The notes beneath the pieces were generated by a model, which saw only the letters and a program-made list of their open reading frames with translations, was not told the origin of the DNA and searched no databases. The position numbers and the translations under genes are program-made. Shown piece by piece: positions 45,651 through 55,497 of a stretch of DNA of 59,972 bases. Position 1 is the first letter of the stretch. Every line of letters begins with the position of its first letter. This DNA comes from Sva-07 sp963717385 (GTDB lineage: Bacteria > Actinomycetota > Acidimicrobiia > Acidimicrobiales > Ilumatobacteraceae), in the NCBI GenBank assembly GCA_963717385.1, contig CAVQWE010000023.1:1-59972 (forward strand). Direction: 5' to 3'.

Positions 45651-46681
45651 TGCAGCGCGCTCAGGTACTTCTCGGCAGAAGCGGCGGCCTGTTCGACCTG
45701 CAGTTTGAACGGGGCCAACTCCTCGGGCGGCCGGTCGCCGAGCGCCCCGCCGAGGTAGCGCGAGTACACGCCCTCGATGATGCAGGCGAGCTTCCAGAAT
45801 GCGAACGCCACATAGAAGTCGAGCTGCGAAATGTCGCGGCCCGACACGTCGGCGTAGCGCTCGGCGAGCTGCCGGCGATCCCAGAAGCCGGGTGCGGAGG
45901 TCGAGGTGCCGCTCCAGGCGCCGGCGTCGTCGTTCGGTCCGTTCCAGTACACCTGCAGCAGGCCGACGTCGGCGAGCGGGTCGCCGAGCGTGCAGATCTC
46001 CCAGTCGAGCACCGCAATGACGTTGCCGTCGTCGTCGACCATCGAGTTGTCGAGCCGGTAGTCGCCATGGACGATGGTGGCGGGGCCCTGCTCGGGGATT
46101 CGGGCCAGGAGGCCCTCGTAGACCCGATCGACAGCGGCGAGCTCACGAGTCTTGCCCTGGTTCCATTGCCCGTACCAACGCTTGAGCTGGCGCTCGATGT
46201 ATCCCTCGTGGCGGCCGAGTTGGTCGAGTCCGACCGCGTCGAGATCGACGGCATGGATGGCGGCCATCGTGTCGACGATCGAACGACTCGCAGTGCTGCG
46301 AGCAGTTTCGGAAAGGGCGCGTTCGGCGGTTTCGCGATCGCGCAGCACGTGGCCGTCGACGAAGCGCATGACGTAGAACGGGGCACCGTTGACGCTGAGG
46401 TCGTCGCAGAGCCCCTCGACCGGTGGAACCGGGACAGCGGTGTTCTGCAGCGCCGACAGGATCCGGTGCTCGCGGCCCATGTCGTGGGCGCTCGCGAGGA
46501 CATGACCGAGCGGTGGTCGCCGCAACACGAGGTTCGGGCCACTTGCGCCGGTGACACGAAAGGTCAGGTTCGAGTGCCCTCCGGCGATCACGTCGAATCG
46601 AAACGGTCCGACGGCACCGTCGACGTGTGTCTCCAGCCACGCCGTGACCGGCCCGACGTCGATTCCGGGGATGTCGCTCAT
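45647..46681 (-). CDS. Aminoglycoside-phosphotransferase-family kinase (ACAD10/11-like)
   Basis: A 344-residue kinase-fold protein with GGHSNLTFRVTG and LVLRRPP (nucleotide-binding strand pair with lysine replaced by Arg), the catalytic loop IVHGDYRLDNSMV and metal-binding VLDWEICTLGDPLADVG. This subfamily lies close to ACAD10/ACAD11-type kinases associated with acyl-CoA/hydroxyacid metabolism rather than antibiotic resistance. The substrate is not known. The ATG at 46681 is chosen where the domain starts, the longer open frame being antisense to the thioredoxin gene. It is coupled to the PAC2 gene and divergent from the thioredoxin-TPR gene. Confidence 0.85.
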   Translation of the reverse strand: MSDIPGIDVGPVTAWLETHVDGAVGPFRFDVIAGGHSNLTFRVTGASGPNLVLRRPPLGHVLASAHDMGREHRILSALQNTAVPVPPVEGLCDDLSVNGAPFYVMRFVDGHVLRDRETAERALSETARSTASRSIVDTMAAIHAVDLDAVGLDQLGRHEGYIERQLKRWYGQWNQGKTRELAAVDRVYEGLLARIPEQGPATIVHGDYRLDNSMVDDDGNVIAVLDWEICTLGDPLADVGLLQVYWNGPNDDAGAWSGTSTSAPGFWDRRQLAERYADVSGRDISQLDFYVAFAFWKLACIIEGVYSRYLGGALGDRPPEELAPFKLQVEQAAASAEKYLSALQ

Positions 46682-46768
46682 GTCCTCACTCGTCCAGTCA
46701 TCTGCGATCCGAGGGTAGTCATGCCGCTGCCCCCGGTCGCCATCATGCACGACCGATAACGTGAGGGC

Positions 46769-47476
46769 ATGGCAGCCATCGACGTCACCGACGCCACGTT
46801 CCAGACCGAAGTGATCGACAAGTCGAAGGAGGTGGCGGTTGTCGTCGACCTGTGGGCGCCGTGGTGCGGCCCCTGCAAGACGCTCGGCCCGATCATCGAG
46901 AAAGTGATCGATGCCACAGCTGGCAAGGTCGTGTTGGCCAAGGTCAACGTCGACGAGAACCCGGGCATCGCCCAGGCGTTCCAGGCTCAGTCGATCCCTG
47001 CGGTGTATGCGCTGCGAGACGGCGCGGTGGTCGATGGATTCGTCGGCGCCTACCCGGAACACGAGGTCCAGCGCTTCGTCGACACGTTGCAGCCGAGCGA
47101 GGAGCAGGTGGCGGTCAAGGAGCTGATCGAGGCGGGCGACGAGGCCAGCTTGCGGCTCGCGTTGTCGATGGAGCCGGCCAACGAAGATGCCATCGTGGCG
47201 CTCGCCGAGTTGTTGATCCACGACGCCAACAACGACGAGGCACTCGCCCTGCTGGCTCGAATTCCCGAGTCCGATCGCACCCGTCATGTCGCAGCGCTCG
47301 CCCGAGTCGGCGAGGCGCCACAGGACGACTACGACGCGCAGCTCACTGAGTTGCTCGATCAGGTGAAGGCCGACGACGAAGCCCGCCAGAAGTACGTCGA
47401 CCTCCTCGAGCTCATGGGCCCCGACGATCCGCGTACCGCCGACTACCGCCGGCAGCTCACTGCGCGGCTGTACTGA
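46769..47476 (+). CDS. Thioredoxin-TPR co-chaperone (CnoX/YbbN-like)
   Basis: A 235-residue protein. An N-terminal thioredoxin domain keeps the active site LWAPWCGPCK (Cys33 and Cys36) and the cis-proline in QSIPAVYAL. The C-terminal half is a short TPR-like domain (EDAIVALAELLIHDANNDEA). This is the CnoX/YbbN layout: a holdase that protects proteins from oxidation. Here the WCGPC pair is intact, so disulfide reductase activity is also possible, unlike the E. coli SXXC form. The 3' end overlaps the convergent PaaX-type gene by 20 bases. Confidence 0.9.
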   Translation: MAAIDVTDATFQTEVIDKSKEVAVVVDLWAPWCGPCKTLGPIIEKVIDATAGKVVLAKVNVDENPGIAQAFQAQSIPAVYALRDGAVVDGFVGAYPEHEVQRFVDTLQPSEEQVAVKELIEAGDEASLRLALSMEPANEDAIVALAELLIHDANNDEALALLARIPESDRTRHVAALARVGEAPQDDYDAQLTELLDQVKADDEARQKYVDLLELMGPDDPRTADYRRQLTARLY

Positions 47477-48275
47477 TCTCGTCGACGCTGCGGCTCGCGA
47501 AGAACACCGCGAGCTTCGCCTGGAACTGCTCGACCGCGGCGCTGTAGCTCTGGCGGAGCTCGACTGCGCCTGCGGTCGGTGCGAGCTCGCTGGGCAACTG
47601 CGGTTCGGTTCGCAGGAATTGCTGCGCAGCCGCAAGTGCCACGAATGCGTCAGCAAGTGATCGCTCGTGGTGGTGGGTGAGCCGAAGCGAGGCCTCGTCG
47701 AGCGCGCTGATGTGAGTTCTCGATCGGGCGTCGAGTTCGTCGAGGTCCCACAGCTGGGCGACCACTCGTCGTTCGTCGCCCACTGTCATCGGGCCGCGGG
47801 TGACGAGTGAATCGGGCAGCTCGGCGGTGATGTCGATGTTGGCGGGCCGCAACCAGACGTCGGGTCGGAGTTCGCCGAGACGAGCGCCGACGGCCCGGGA
47901 GCGAAAGGAGCGGCGCGCCGTCATCGAGCGGCGTTCGGAGAGCACGACGACGGTCCACCACGTCCCGTCCCAGTCGGCGGTGGGCTGGTTGCGGCCGGCG
48001 TCCTGTTGGATCTGGCGCTCGATGAGTCGGTCGGTCAGGCGATACACGCCGTCGTCGTTGGCGAGGTCGCCGGCTGCCACCATGCGCGAGAGCGCGGTAC
48101 GTACTGCGCCATCTGCAACGTCGAACAGCGACGTGAATTCGAGGATGCGGCGCACGGACATTCGGGGAGGGTGCGACCCGAGCAAGACCGACAGCACGAT
48201 CGAACGAGGACTGAACGGCTGGTGGACGGGGGCGTTGATCGTCATCACCTCGCTGGCACTGCTCTTGTTCGCCAC
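47457..48275 (-). CDS. PaaX-family transcriptional regulator
   Basis: A 272-residue regulator with a GntR-like N-terminal winged helix (SPRSIVLSVLLGSHPPRMSV, then LFDVADGAVRTALSRMVAAG), the central PaaX domain with DGTWWTVVVLSERRSMTARR, and a C-terminal helical domain. PaaX proteins typically bind phenylacetyl-CoA or other acyl-CoA and repress. It is divergent from the fatty-acid desaturase with only 24 bases between start codons, so the operators necessarily overlap both promoters and co-regulation is likely. No paa genes are in the window. An ATG 10 codons in (MTINAPVHQP) is an alternative start. Confidence 0.85.
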   Translation of the reverse strand: MANKSSASEVMTINAPVHQPFSPRSIVLSVLLGSHPPRMSVRRILEFTSLFDVADGAVRTALSRMVAAGDLANDDGVYRLTDRLIERQIQQDAGRNQPTADWDGTWWTVVVLSERRSMTARRSFRSRAVGARLGELRPDVWLRPANIDITAELPDSLVTRGPMTVGDERRVVAQLWDLDELDARSRTHISALDEASLRLTHHHERSLADAFVALAAAQQFLRTEPQLPSELAPTAGAVELRQSYSAAVEQFQAKLAVFFASRSVDEISTAAQ

Positions 48276-48299
48276 GAACGCTCAGTGTAACATCAACGC

Positions 48300-49295
48300 A
48301 TGGCATCGACCGTTGGGTCATCTCTGGCAGCCGAGCAGGTCGTGGCGCTCGTGCCGGGCTCGATGGTGCCCGACCCGTCGCTCCTGGCCGACGTGCTGCC
48401 GACCGACCGCCTGAACGAGCGTGCCAAGCCCACCCAGCCGCTGCGTGACGAGTTGCGCCACTTCTCCAATGGGCGCAATGCCGTCACGGTGCTCGGTGCG
48501 CTGCTCCAGTCGTTCGGCGTGGTCATCGCTGCGGCGTGGATCAACACGTGGTGGTCGTACCTCATCGCGTTCGTCTTGATGGCACGCGGCCACGTGTGTC
48601 TGAACATCCTCGCCCACGAAGCGGCCCATCGGCTGCTGTTCACCAACCGTCGCATGAACGACGGTGTCGGTCGGTGGCTGCTGGCGTATCCGACGTATCA
48701 GCAGATGCTCGCCTACCGGCGTGTGCACTTCGCTCACCACCGCGACGAGTTGGGCCCCGACGAACCCGACCTGTCGTTGTACGCCGGCTACCCCATCCCG
48801 CGAGATTCTTGGCGGCGCAAGCTGCGGCGCGATGCCACCGGCAACAGTGCCTCGAAGAATTTCAAGGGCCTGTGGTTGTCGTTGCGCCATGGCCGCGTCG
48901 AGGCTCGCTACATCTTCATCGTCCATGCCGTGATGCTCGGCTCGTCGATCCTCTTCATGCGACCGCTCGCCTACGTGGTCTGGATCCTGTCCTGGTCGAC
49001 GCTGTGGAAGGTGTCGAACCGGCTCCGGTCGATCGCCGAGCACGGTGGGATGGTGCGCTCCAGGGATCGGCGCCTCACCACACACGTGATCCATCAGAGT
49101 CGGCTTGCTCGCTACTGGATGGTGCCGTACAACACCGGCTGGCACCTTGCCCATCACGTCGACATGGGCGTGCCGTGGCGCAACCTGCCGCGCCTGCACG
49201 GCGAATTGGTGCGTTCGGGCTGGGTGACCGAGTCGATCGAGTACCCGAGTTATCGCGCGTTCTGGCGCGCCGCTTCGTCCGGTTCGCCCCGCTGA
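48300..49295 (+). CDS. Fatty acid desaturase-family membrane protein
   Basis: A 331-residue membrane di-iron enzyme. Three histidine boxes are present: HEAAH, HFAHH and HLAHH (in GWHLAHHVDMGVPW). Hydrophobic pairs of helices (VVIAAAWINTWWSYLIAFVL; YIFIVHAVMLGSSILFM) separate them. It belongs to the FA_desaturase superfamily, which introduces double bonds or hydroxyls into acyl or carotenoid-like chains; substrate and position are not inferable. No Shine-Dalgarno precedes the ATG at 48300, so the message is probably leaderless. It is controlled presumably by the divergent PaaX-type gene and followed by a strong hairpin at 49303-49344. Confidence 0.87.
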   Translation: MASTVGSSLAAEQVVALVPGSMVPDPSLLADVLPTDRLNERAKPTQPLRDELRHFSNGRNAVTVLGALLQSFGVVIAAAWINTWWSYLIAFVLMARGHVCLNILAHEAAHRLLFTNRRMNDGVGRWLLAYPTYQQMLAYRRVHFAHHRDELGPDEPDLSLYAGYPIPRDSWRRKLRRDATGNSASKNFKGLWLSLRHGRVEARYIFIVHAVMLGSSILFMRPLAYVVWILSWSTLWKVSNRLRSIAEHGGMVRSRDRRLTTHVIHQSRLARYWMVPYNTGWHLAHHVDMGVPWRNLPRLHGELVRSGWVTESIEYPSYRAFWRAASSGSPR

Positions 49296-49302
49296 CCCCG
49301 AG

Positions 49303-49344
49303 GCGATGAGCGAACCGCACTCCCACGACCGTTTCGCTCATCGC
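49303..49344 (+). terminator. Hairpin after the desaturase gene
   Basis: GCGATGAGCGAA (49303-49314) and TTCGCTCATCGC (49333-49344) are perfect 12-base complements with an 18-base loop, beginning 7 bases after the desaturase stop. There is no U-tract, so it would be a non-canonical terminator of the kind common in actinobacteria. A second perfect palindrome GGGGAGCGCTCCCC follows at 49361-49374. Confidence 0.5.
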
Positions 49345-49446
49345 TCGCGGCGGCGCGGTGGGGGAGCGCTCCCCATCGGTAGGTTGACCGCACCGACTCC
49401 CTCCTGGTGATGCTGCGCGCGCTGCGCCTGCCGGTCGAGGAGGTCG

Positions 49447-50139
49447 ATGGTGGAAATCCTGGAGAGGCCTGTTGCGCCACGTTCGGTAGCCGAGCGGGTC
49501 AGCGCATGGGTCGAATGGTTCGGGACCGGTCGATTGATCGCATCGGCGGTGGCCACGGTGGTCGTCGTCGCCGGCGGGGTGTGGCTCGTCCGCACACCGC
49601 CTCCCGCCACCGAGGCCTCATTGCCGCGCGCAACGACCACCGTCGCGGCCGTCCCCAGCGATTCGACCGCCGTGGTCGCTGCGTCCACTCCGCCCGCTGC
49701 GTCGGTCGTGCTGGTACACGTGGCTGGTGCGGTGATCGAACCCGGTGTGTACGAACTCGCCGCCGACGCTCGGGTTCGCGACGCCGTCGTGGCTGCGGGT
49801 GGCCCCACCGACACCGCCGACTGGAACGCGCTCAACCTCGCAGCAGTCGTCGGTGACGGTGCCAAGCTCTACGTTCCCAACGTCGGCGAGGTGGTACCTC
49901 CAGAGCTCATGACCGCGCCGCCGGCCGGAGGTGTTGCGGCGACCGCCATGCCAGTCGACGTCAATGTGGCCACCGCTGACGAGCTCGAGTCGCTGCCCGG
50001 CGTCGGGCCCGCCACGGCCACGGCGATCGTCACCGAACGCGAACGCAACGGTCCGTTCCTCGACGTCGACGACCTCGACCGGGTCCCAGGCATCGGGCCG
50101 GCGAAGATCGAAGCGATGCGCGACATGGCCACGACATGA
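49447..50139 (+). CDS. comEA: Competence protein ComEA (SLBB + helix-hairpin-helix)
   Basis: A 230-residue membrane-anchored DNA-binding protein. One transmembrane helix (about 30-50) is followed by a Ser/Thr/Ala linker, a SLBB domain (VHVAGAVIEPGVYELAADAR) and a C-terminal double helix-hairpin-helix (NVATADELESLPGVGPATAT and VDDLDRVPGIGPAKIEAM). ComEA binds incoming double-stranded DNA outside the membrane in natural transformation. comEC follows on the same strand after a small divergent-strand gene, the usual neighbourhood. Confidence 0.9.
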   Translation: MVEILERPVAPRSVAERVSAWVEWFGTGRLIASAVATVVVVAGGVWLVRTPPPATEASLPRATTTVAAVPSDSTAVVAASTPPAASVVLVHVAGAVIEPGVYELAADARVRDAVVAAGGPTDTADWNALNLAAVVGDGAKLYVPNVGEVVPPELMTAPPAGGVAATAMPVDVNVATADELESLPGVGPATATAIVTERERNGPFLDVDDLDRVPGIGPAKIEAMRDMATT

Positions 50140-50154
50140 GCGCTGCGACGCGGT

Positions 50155-50631
50155 TCAGAACAACGAGTCGGAGATCGCCAGCGCTGCCACGCCGAGGGCA
50201 GCTGAGGCCCCAACCCAGATTCCGACGCACATCCACGCGTAGTGGCGCCAGAAGTCGGCCCAGGTCGCCATGGGGTTGCGGGTGGCTCGTCGGGCAGCGA
50301 GGACTCCGACGAGGAGCCAGAGCAGTCCTGATGCAGCAACGGCAAGTGGATACATCGAGCGGTTGCCGAACGGTGCGCCCGCAGCCAGCAGCGCCGGAGC
50401 GGCCCAGACCCCTGCGATCAGGCCCACAGCGCCGCTCCATGCGGTGTCGAACAATCGCAGCGACAAGTACGCGATTGCGCCCACGATGGCCGGAACGATC
50501 AGCGCCGCAAACGGCCCCCAAGTACGCAGCCGTGCCCGGTACCAGCGGGGTCCCTCGATGAGCGGCGGCCCCGAAGGAGGAGCCGGTGGCGTCGGGCGGG
50601 CGCCGGGAGGGACGGGGGTGAACGAAGTCAC
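50155..50631 (-). CDS. Hypothetical four-helix membrane protein
   Basis: A 158-residue protein with a proline-rich N-terminus (MTSFTPVPPGARPTPPAPPS) and about four hydrophobic helices (FAALIVPAIVGAIAYLSLRL, GAVGLIAGVWAAPALLAAGA, and two more). I recognise no family. It is encoded opposite and between comEA and comEC, with its start codon overlapping the first codons of comEC on the other strand (50618-50631), an unusual insertion in a normally colinear competence pair. Confidence 0.65.
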   Translation of the reverse strand: MTSFTPVPPGARPTPPAPPSGPPLIEGPRWYRARLRTWGPFAALIVPAIVGAIAYLSLRLFDTAWSGAVGLIAGVWAAPALLAAGAPFGNRSMYPLAVAASGLLWLLVGVLAARRATRNPMATWADFWRHYAWMCVGIWVGASAALGVAALAISDSLF

Positions 50632-52060
50632 GAAGTTGCGAGGTTATGGCACCGACAGCCGTTCGTGGTGGCGACTCGACTCGACCGTGACCACGGTCAC
50701 CGATGGTGCGACGGTGTCGATCGCGGTGGTGGTCGCCGTTGCGGTGCGAACAGGATCGGTGACGGTGGCGATCTTCCTCGGGGTTGGCGTCGGTGTCGCG
50801 CTCGGGCTGATCGCGCGGTCGCCACCGCTGGCACTCATCGTGGTCGTACTCGCGTCGGCCGGAGCGGTGCGCTCGCAGCACGAATGGGCAGGCCTTGCTC
50901 CCGACACGCTCGGCCCGTTCGAAGGGTGGGTGCGGCTCGTCGACGACCCGCAACCGTACCCGTCGAGCACCAGGGTGATCGTCGAGGTCGACGACGAACG
51001 GTTCGAGGTGTGGTCTCGCGGTCGCGCTCAGCAACAGCGCGTGCGTTCGTGGCGGGGCGGCGAGTGGGTGATGGTCAGCGGTGAGCGGCAAGCCCTCGAC
51101 GCCGAACGTGCCCATCGGGTCGCGTGGCAGCACGTCGTGGGCGAATTCGCGTTGTCGTGGGCGAGCGACGTCGACCCCGGTGGCCCGGTCGCCCGGGCAT
51201 CGAACCGTGTGCGAGCCACGATCGAACGAGCCGCCGATGCATTGCCCGACCCCTCTGGAGCTCTGTATCGGGGGCTGGTGATCGGCGACGACCGCGATCA
51301 ACCGCGCGACATGATCGATCGGTTCCGTGCAAGTGGACTCTCGCACTTGACCGCCGTGTCAGGACAGAATGTCGCATTCGTGCTGGCCGCCTGCGGGCCG
51401 CTGCTGGTGCGGATGTCACCGCTGCCGAGGTGGGCGCTGACCGTGGCGGTCATCGCCTGGTTCGTCGCGCTGACCCGGTTCGAACCGTCGATCCTGCGGG
51501 CGGGGGTGATGGCGGGGCTGTCGGCCACCGCCTACGCGACCGGTCGAGAACGGAGCCCGGTGCGCATCCTGGCACTCGCGGTGATCGCTCTGGTGCTGAT
51601 CGATCCGTTGCTGGCGTGGTCGGTTGGCTTCTGGCTGTCCGTCGGGGCGACTGCGGGTGTGTGCACCGTGGGTCCGTGGTTGGCCCACCGTCTGGCGATG
51701 TTCGGGCCGCTCGCGCTCCCGCTCGGGATCACACTCGGGGCGCAGCTCGGGGTGGTGATCCCGAGCCTCCTGGTGTTCGGCCGATTGCCGCTGGTGAGTG
51801 TCGTCGCGAACGTCCTTGCGGTGCCGGTCGCAGGTTTCGTGATGCTCTACGGACTCCCTGCGGGTCTCGTCGCCGGTTCGATTCCCGCAGTCGCCCCGGC
51901 GGCAATGTTGCCAGCCCGCATCGGCACCCGATGGGTCGACACGGTGGCGCACCTCGGCGCCCGACTCGAGCCGGAACCGCCGTGGACTTGGGTTGGTTGG
52001 GGCCTCGTCGTGGCCGGTGTCGGATGGTTGATTTGTCGTCGTGGTCTGGAGACGCGATAA
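50618..52060 (+). CDS. comEC: ComEC/Rec2-family DNA uptake channel, no metallo-beta-lactamase domain
   Basis: A 480-residue polytopic membrane protein with the ComEC core: LYRGLVIGDDRDQPRDMIDR, FRASGLSHLTAVSGQNVAFV, SILRAGVMAGLSATAYATGR and WSVGFWLSVGATAGV. The preceding about 190 residues form the soluble OB-like region (EGWVRLVDDPQPYPSSTRVI). The protein ends after the last helices (WTWVGWGLVVAGVGWLICRR), so the C-terminal metallo-beta-lactamase-like nuclease of longer ComEC proteins is absent, as in several actinobacteria. The start is GTG at 50618 with GGGAGG ahead. ComEC carries single-stranded DNA across the membrane. Confidence 0.88.
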   Translation: MNEVTKLRGYGTDSRSWWRLDSTVTTVTDGATVSIAVVVAVAVRTGSVTVAIFLGVGVGVALGLIARSPPLALIVVVLASAGAVRSQHEWAGLAPDTLGPFEGWVRLVDDPQPYPSSTRVIVEVDDERFEVWSRGRAQQQRVRSWRGGEWVMVSGERQALDAERAHRVAWQHVVGEFALSWASDVDPGGPVARASNRVRATIERAADALPDPSGALYRGLVIGDDRDQPRDMIDRFRASGLSHLTAVSGQNVAFVLAACGPLLVRMSPLPRWALTVAVIAWFVALTRFEPSILRAGVMAGLSATAYATGRERSPVRILALAVIALVLIDPLLAWSVGFWLSVGATAGVCTVGPWLAHRLAMFGPLALPLGITLGAQLGVVIPSLLVFGRLPLVSVVANVLAVPVAGFVMLYGLPAGLVAGSIPAVAPAAMLPARIGTRWVDTVAHLGARLEPEPPWTWVGWGLVVAGVGWLICRRGLETR

Positions 52061-52074
52061 GAATCGAGGTCTCC

Positions 52075-53034
52075 ATGGTGACCCATCTTCTGAGCGGCAA
52101 CGACGAGTCGGTGTTGCGGACCGCAGTTCATGAACTCGTCGACGATCTGGTCGCCGACGGCGACCGGGCGATGATGGTCGACGAGTTCGACGGCGACGAG
52201 TACGAACTGCGCGTGGTTGTCGACGCTGCCCAGACGCCGTCGTTCCTGACCGACAAGCGAGTGATCGTCGCACGCGGTGTCGAACGCTTCACAGCTGATG
52301 AACTGACCCCGCTGATCGCGTATCTCGGTGATCCGCTCGACACCTCCGACCTGGTGATCGTGATCACCAGCGGCAGTGTCCCGAAGAAGTTGGGCGACGC
52401 CGTCAAGAAGGTCGGCTCGGTCACCAACACCTCACCGCCGTCACGTCCGAAGGATCGCCAGGCGTGGATCGCCGAGCACATCGCCGATGCGGGGTTGCGG
52501 ATCAAGCCGGACGCCGCTTCGCAGTTGGCGTCCTGGCTCGGTGAGGACGCCGGCCGTCTCGACAGCATCCTCGCCACGCTCACCAGCACCTACGGCGCCG
52601 ACCACGTGTTGACGTTCGCCGACATCGAACCGTTCCTCGGCGCTGCCGGGGGAGTCCCGCCGTGGGACTTCACCGATGCGATCGACGCCGGAAACACCAC
52701 CAAGGCACTGACCCTGCTCGGGCGAATGATGCACGGCGGCGGTCGCCATCCACTGCAGATCATGGCGATCATGCACAGCCACTACGCGAACATCGCACGG
52801 CTCGACGGTGTCGATGCCCGAAGCGAGGACGACGCGATGGCGGCGACCGGGATCAAGTCGGGGTTCCCGGCGAAGAAGGCGCTCGCCAACTACCGACGCC
52901 TTGGACCTGCATCGACGAGGCGGGCGATCGAGCTGTTGGCGCAAGCCGACCTCGATCTGCGCGGCCTCAAAGACCTCGAACCCGAATTGGTGATGGAAGT
53001 GCTCGTCGCACGCCTCTCCAAACTCCGTCGCTGA
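52075..53034 (+). CDS. holA: DNA polymerase III subunit delta
   Basis: A 319-residue clamp-loader subunit. It has an N-terminal AAA-like domain without a functional P-loop (VTHLLSGNDESVLRTAVHEL), PSFLTDKRVIVARGVERF, SDLVIVITSGSVPKKLGDAV, and the C-terminal collar with PWDFTDAIDAGNTTKALTLL and LQIMAIMHSHYANIARL. Delta opens the beta sliding clamp. I chose the ATG at 52075 with GAGG upstream. comEC-holA-rpsT is a classical conserved neighbourhood. A strong bidirectional hairpin follows. Confidence 0.92.
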   Translation: MVTHLLSGNDESVLRTAVHELVDDLVADGDRAMMVDEFDGDEYELRVVVDAAQTPSFLTDKRVIVARGVERFTADELTPLIAYLGDPLDTSDLVIVITSGSVPKKLGDAVKKVGSVTNTSPPSRPKDRQAWIAEHIADAGLRIKPDAASQLASWLGEDAGRLDSILATLTSTYGADHVLTFADIEPFLGAAGGVPPWDFTDAIDAGNTTKALTLLGRMMHGGGRHPLQIMAIMHSHYANIARLDGVDARSEDDAMAATGIKSGFPAKKALANYRRLGPASTRRAIELLAQADLDLRGLKDLEPELVMEVLVARLSKLRR

Positions 53035-53083
53035 CCTGGTTCGCCGAGACCCAGTGTCCGAGAACTGGGACCAGCGCGAACGC

Positions 53084-53116
53084 GAACGAGCGCTGCGACT
53101 GGCGCAGCGCTCGTTC
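53084..53116. terminator. Bidirectional terminator between holA and rpsT
   Basis: GAACGAGCGCTGCG (53084-53097) and CGCAGCGCTCGTTC (53103-53116) form a perfect 14-pair stem with a 5-base loop between the convergent holA and rpsT stops. A second smaller hairpin, GACCGTC-GA-GACGGTC (53133-53148), sits just past rpsT. Confidence 0.75.
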
Positions 53117-53156
53117 GGAAAGTGCGGTTGTCGACCGTCGAGACGGTCGGAGAGGG

Positions 53157-53411
53157 TCAGCCGGCGGCGTTGACCTTCTTCATCATGCGGCTCTTCTTGC
53201 GAGCTGCAGCGTTCTTGTGGATGACACCCTTGCTGGCGGCGGTGTCGATGCGCTTGACGGCGGCGCGAACGGCCTCGTCGTTGTCGTCGGTGCCCAGTGT
53301 CGCCTCGACGCGCTTGGTGCGCGTCTTCATCTCGGCCTTGACGGCCTTGTTGCGCTCGTGGCGCTTGGCGTTGGTGATGTTGCGCTTCTTCTGGCTCTTG
53401 ATGTTGGCCAT
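53157..53411 (-). CDS. rpsT: 30S ribosomal protein S20
   Basis: An 84-residue basic protein with the S20 pattern: MANIKSQKKRNITNAKRHER at the start, then KTRTKRVEA, AAVKRIDTAASKGVIHKNAA and ARKKSRMMKKVNA. It binds 16S rRNA early in 30S assembly. The start is fixed by homology at the ATG at 53411; the frame is open far upstream, but that stretch lies antisense to lepA. It is convergent with holA and divergent from lepA, the usual bacterial arrangement. Confidence 0.96.
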   Translation of the reverse strand: MANIKSQKKRNITNAKRHERNKAVKAEMKTRTKRVEATLGTDDNDEAVRAAVKRIDTAASKGVIHKNAAARKKSRMMKKVNAAG

Positions 53412-53538
53412 GGCCCTGGAACCTTGCTTTCGTCGAATGATGTGCGCAACGGAGCCCAATGCTCGCGCTGAACAGCCATGGGACTCTATCGGGAGGGCCT
53501 CCTGAGCGGCAACGTGCCCAGATAGCCTCGGTGCGGAC

Positions 53539-55323
<1,785 letters not shown>

Positions 55324-55332
55324 AACTGAGGA

Positions 55333-55354
55333 TGCCCCCAGGCAAGCCGGGGCA
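55333..55354 (+). terminator. Possible lepA terminator hairpin
   Basis: TGCCCC (55333-55338) and GGGGCA (55349-55354) are complementary with a 10-base loop, starting 10 bases after the lepA stop; no U-tract follows. The rest of the 174-base region to the MFS gene contains a GTGGCC/GGCCAC dyad near 55400 and nothing else I can identify. Confidence 0.35.
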
Positions 55355-55497
55355 GTTCTCGATGGCGTACGCGCGTGCATGATCGGCCTCCTCCGGTCGT
55401 GGCCGTGGCCACTCGGCCACAATGCAAGTCAGCCGGAGGGTGGTCCGATCGTGGTTCGATCGTGGTGAGGCGGCGATCAGCGGCAACGATGTGATCG

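Noticed and set aside
49361..49374. Perfect palindrome GGGGAGCGCTCCCC before comEA as a specific operator
   Set aside because: Short GC palindromes are frequent at this GC content and no second copy was seen, so it is mentioned only beside the adjacent hairpin.
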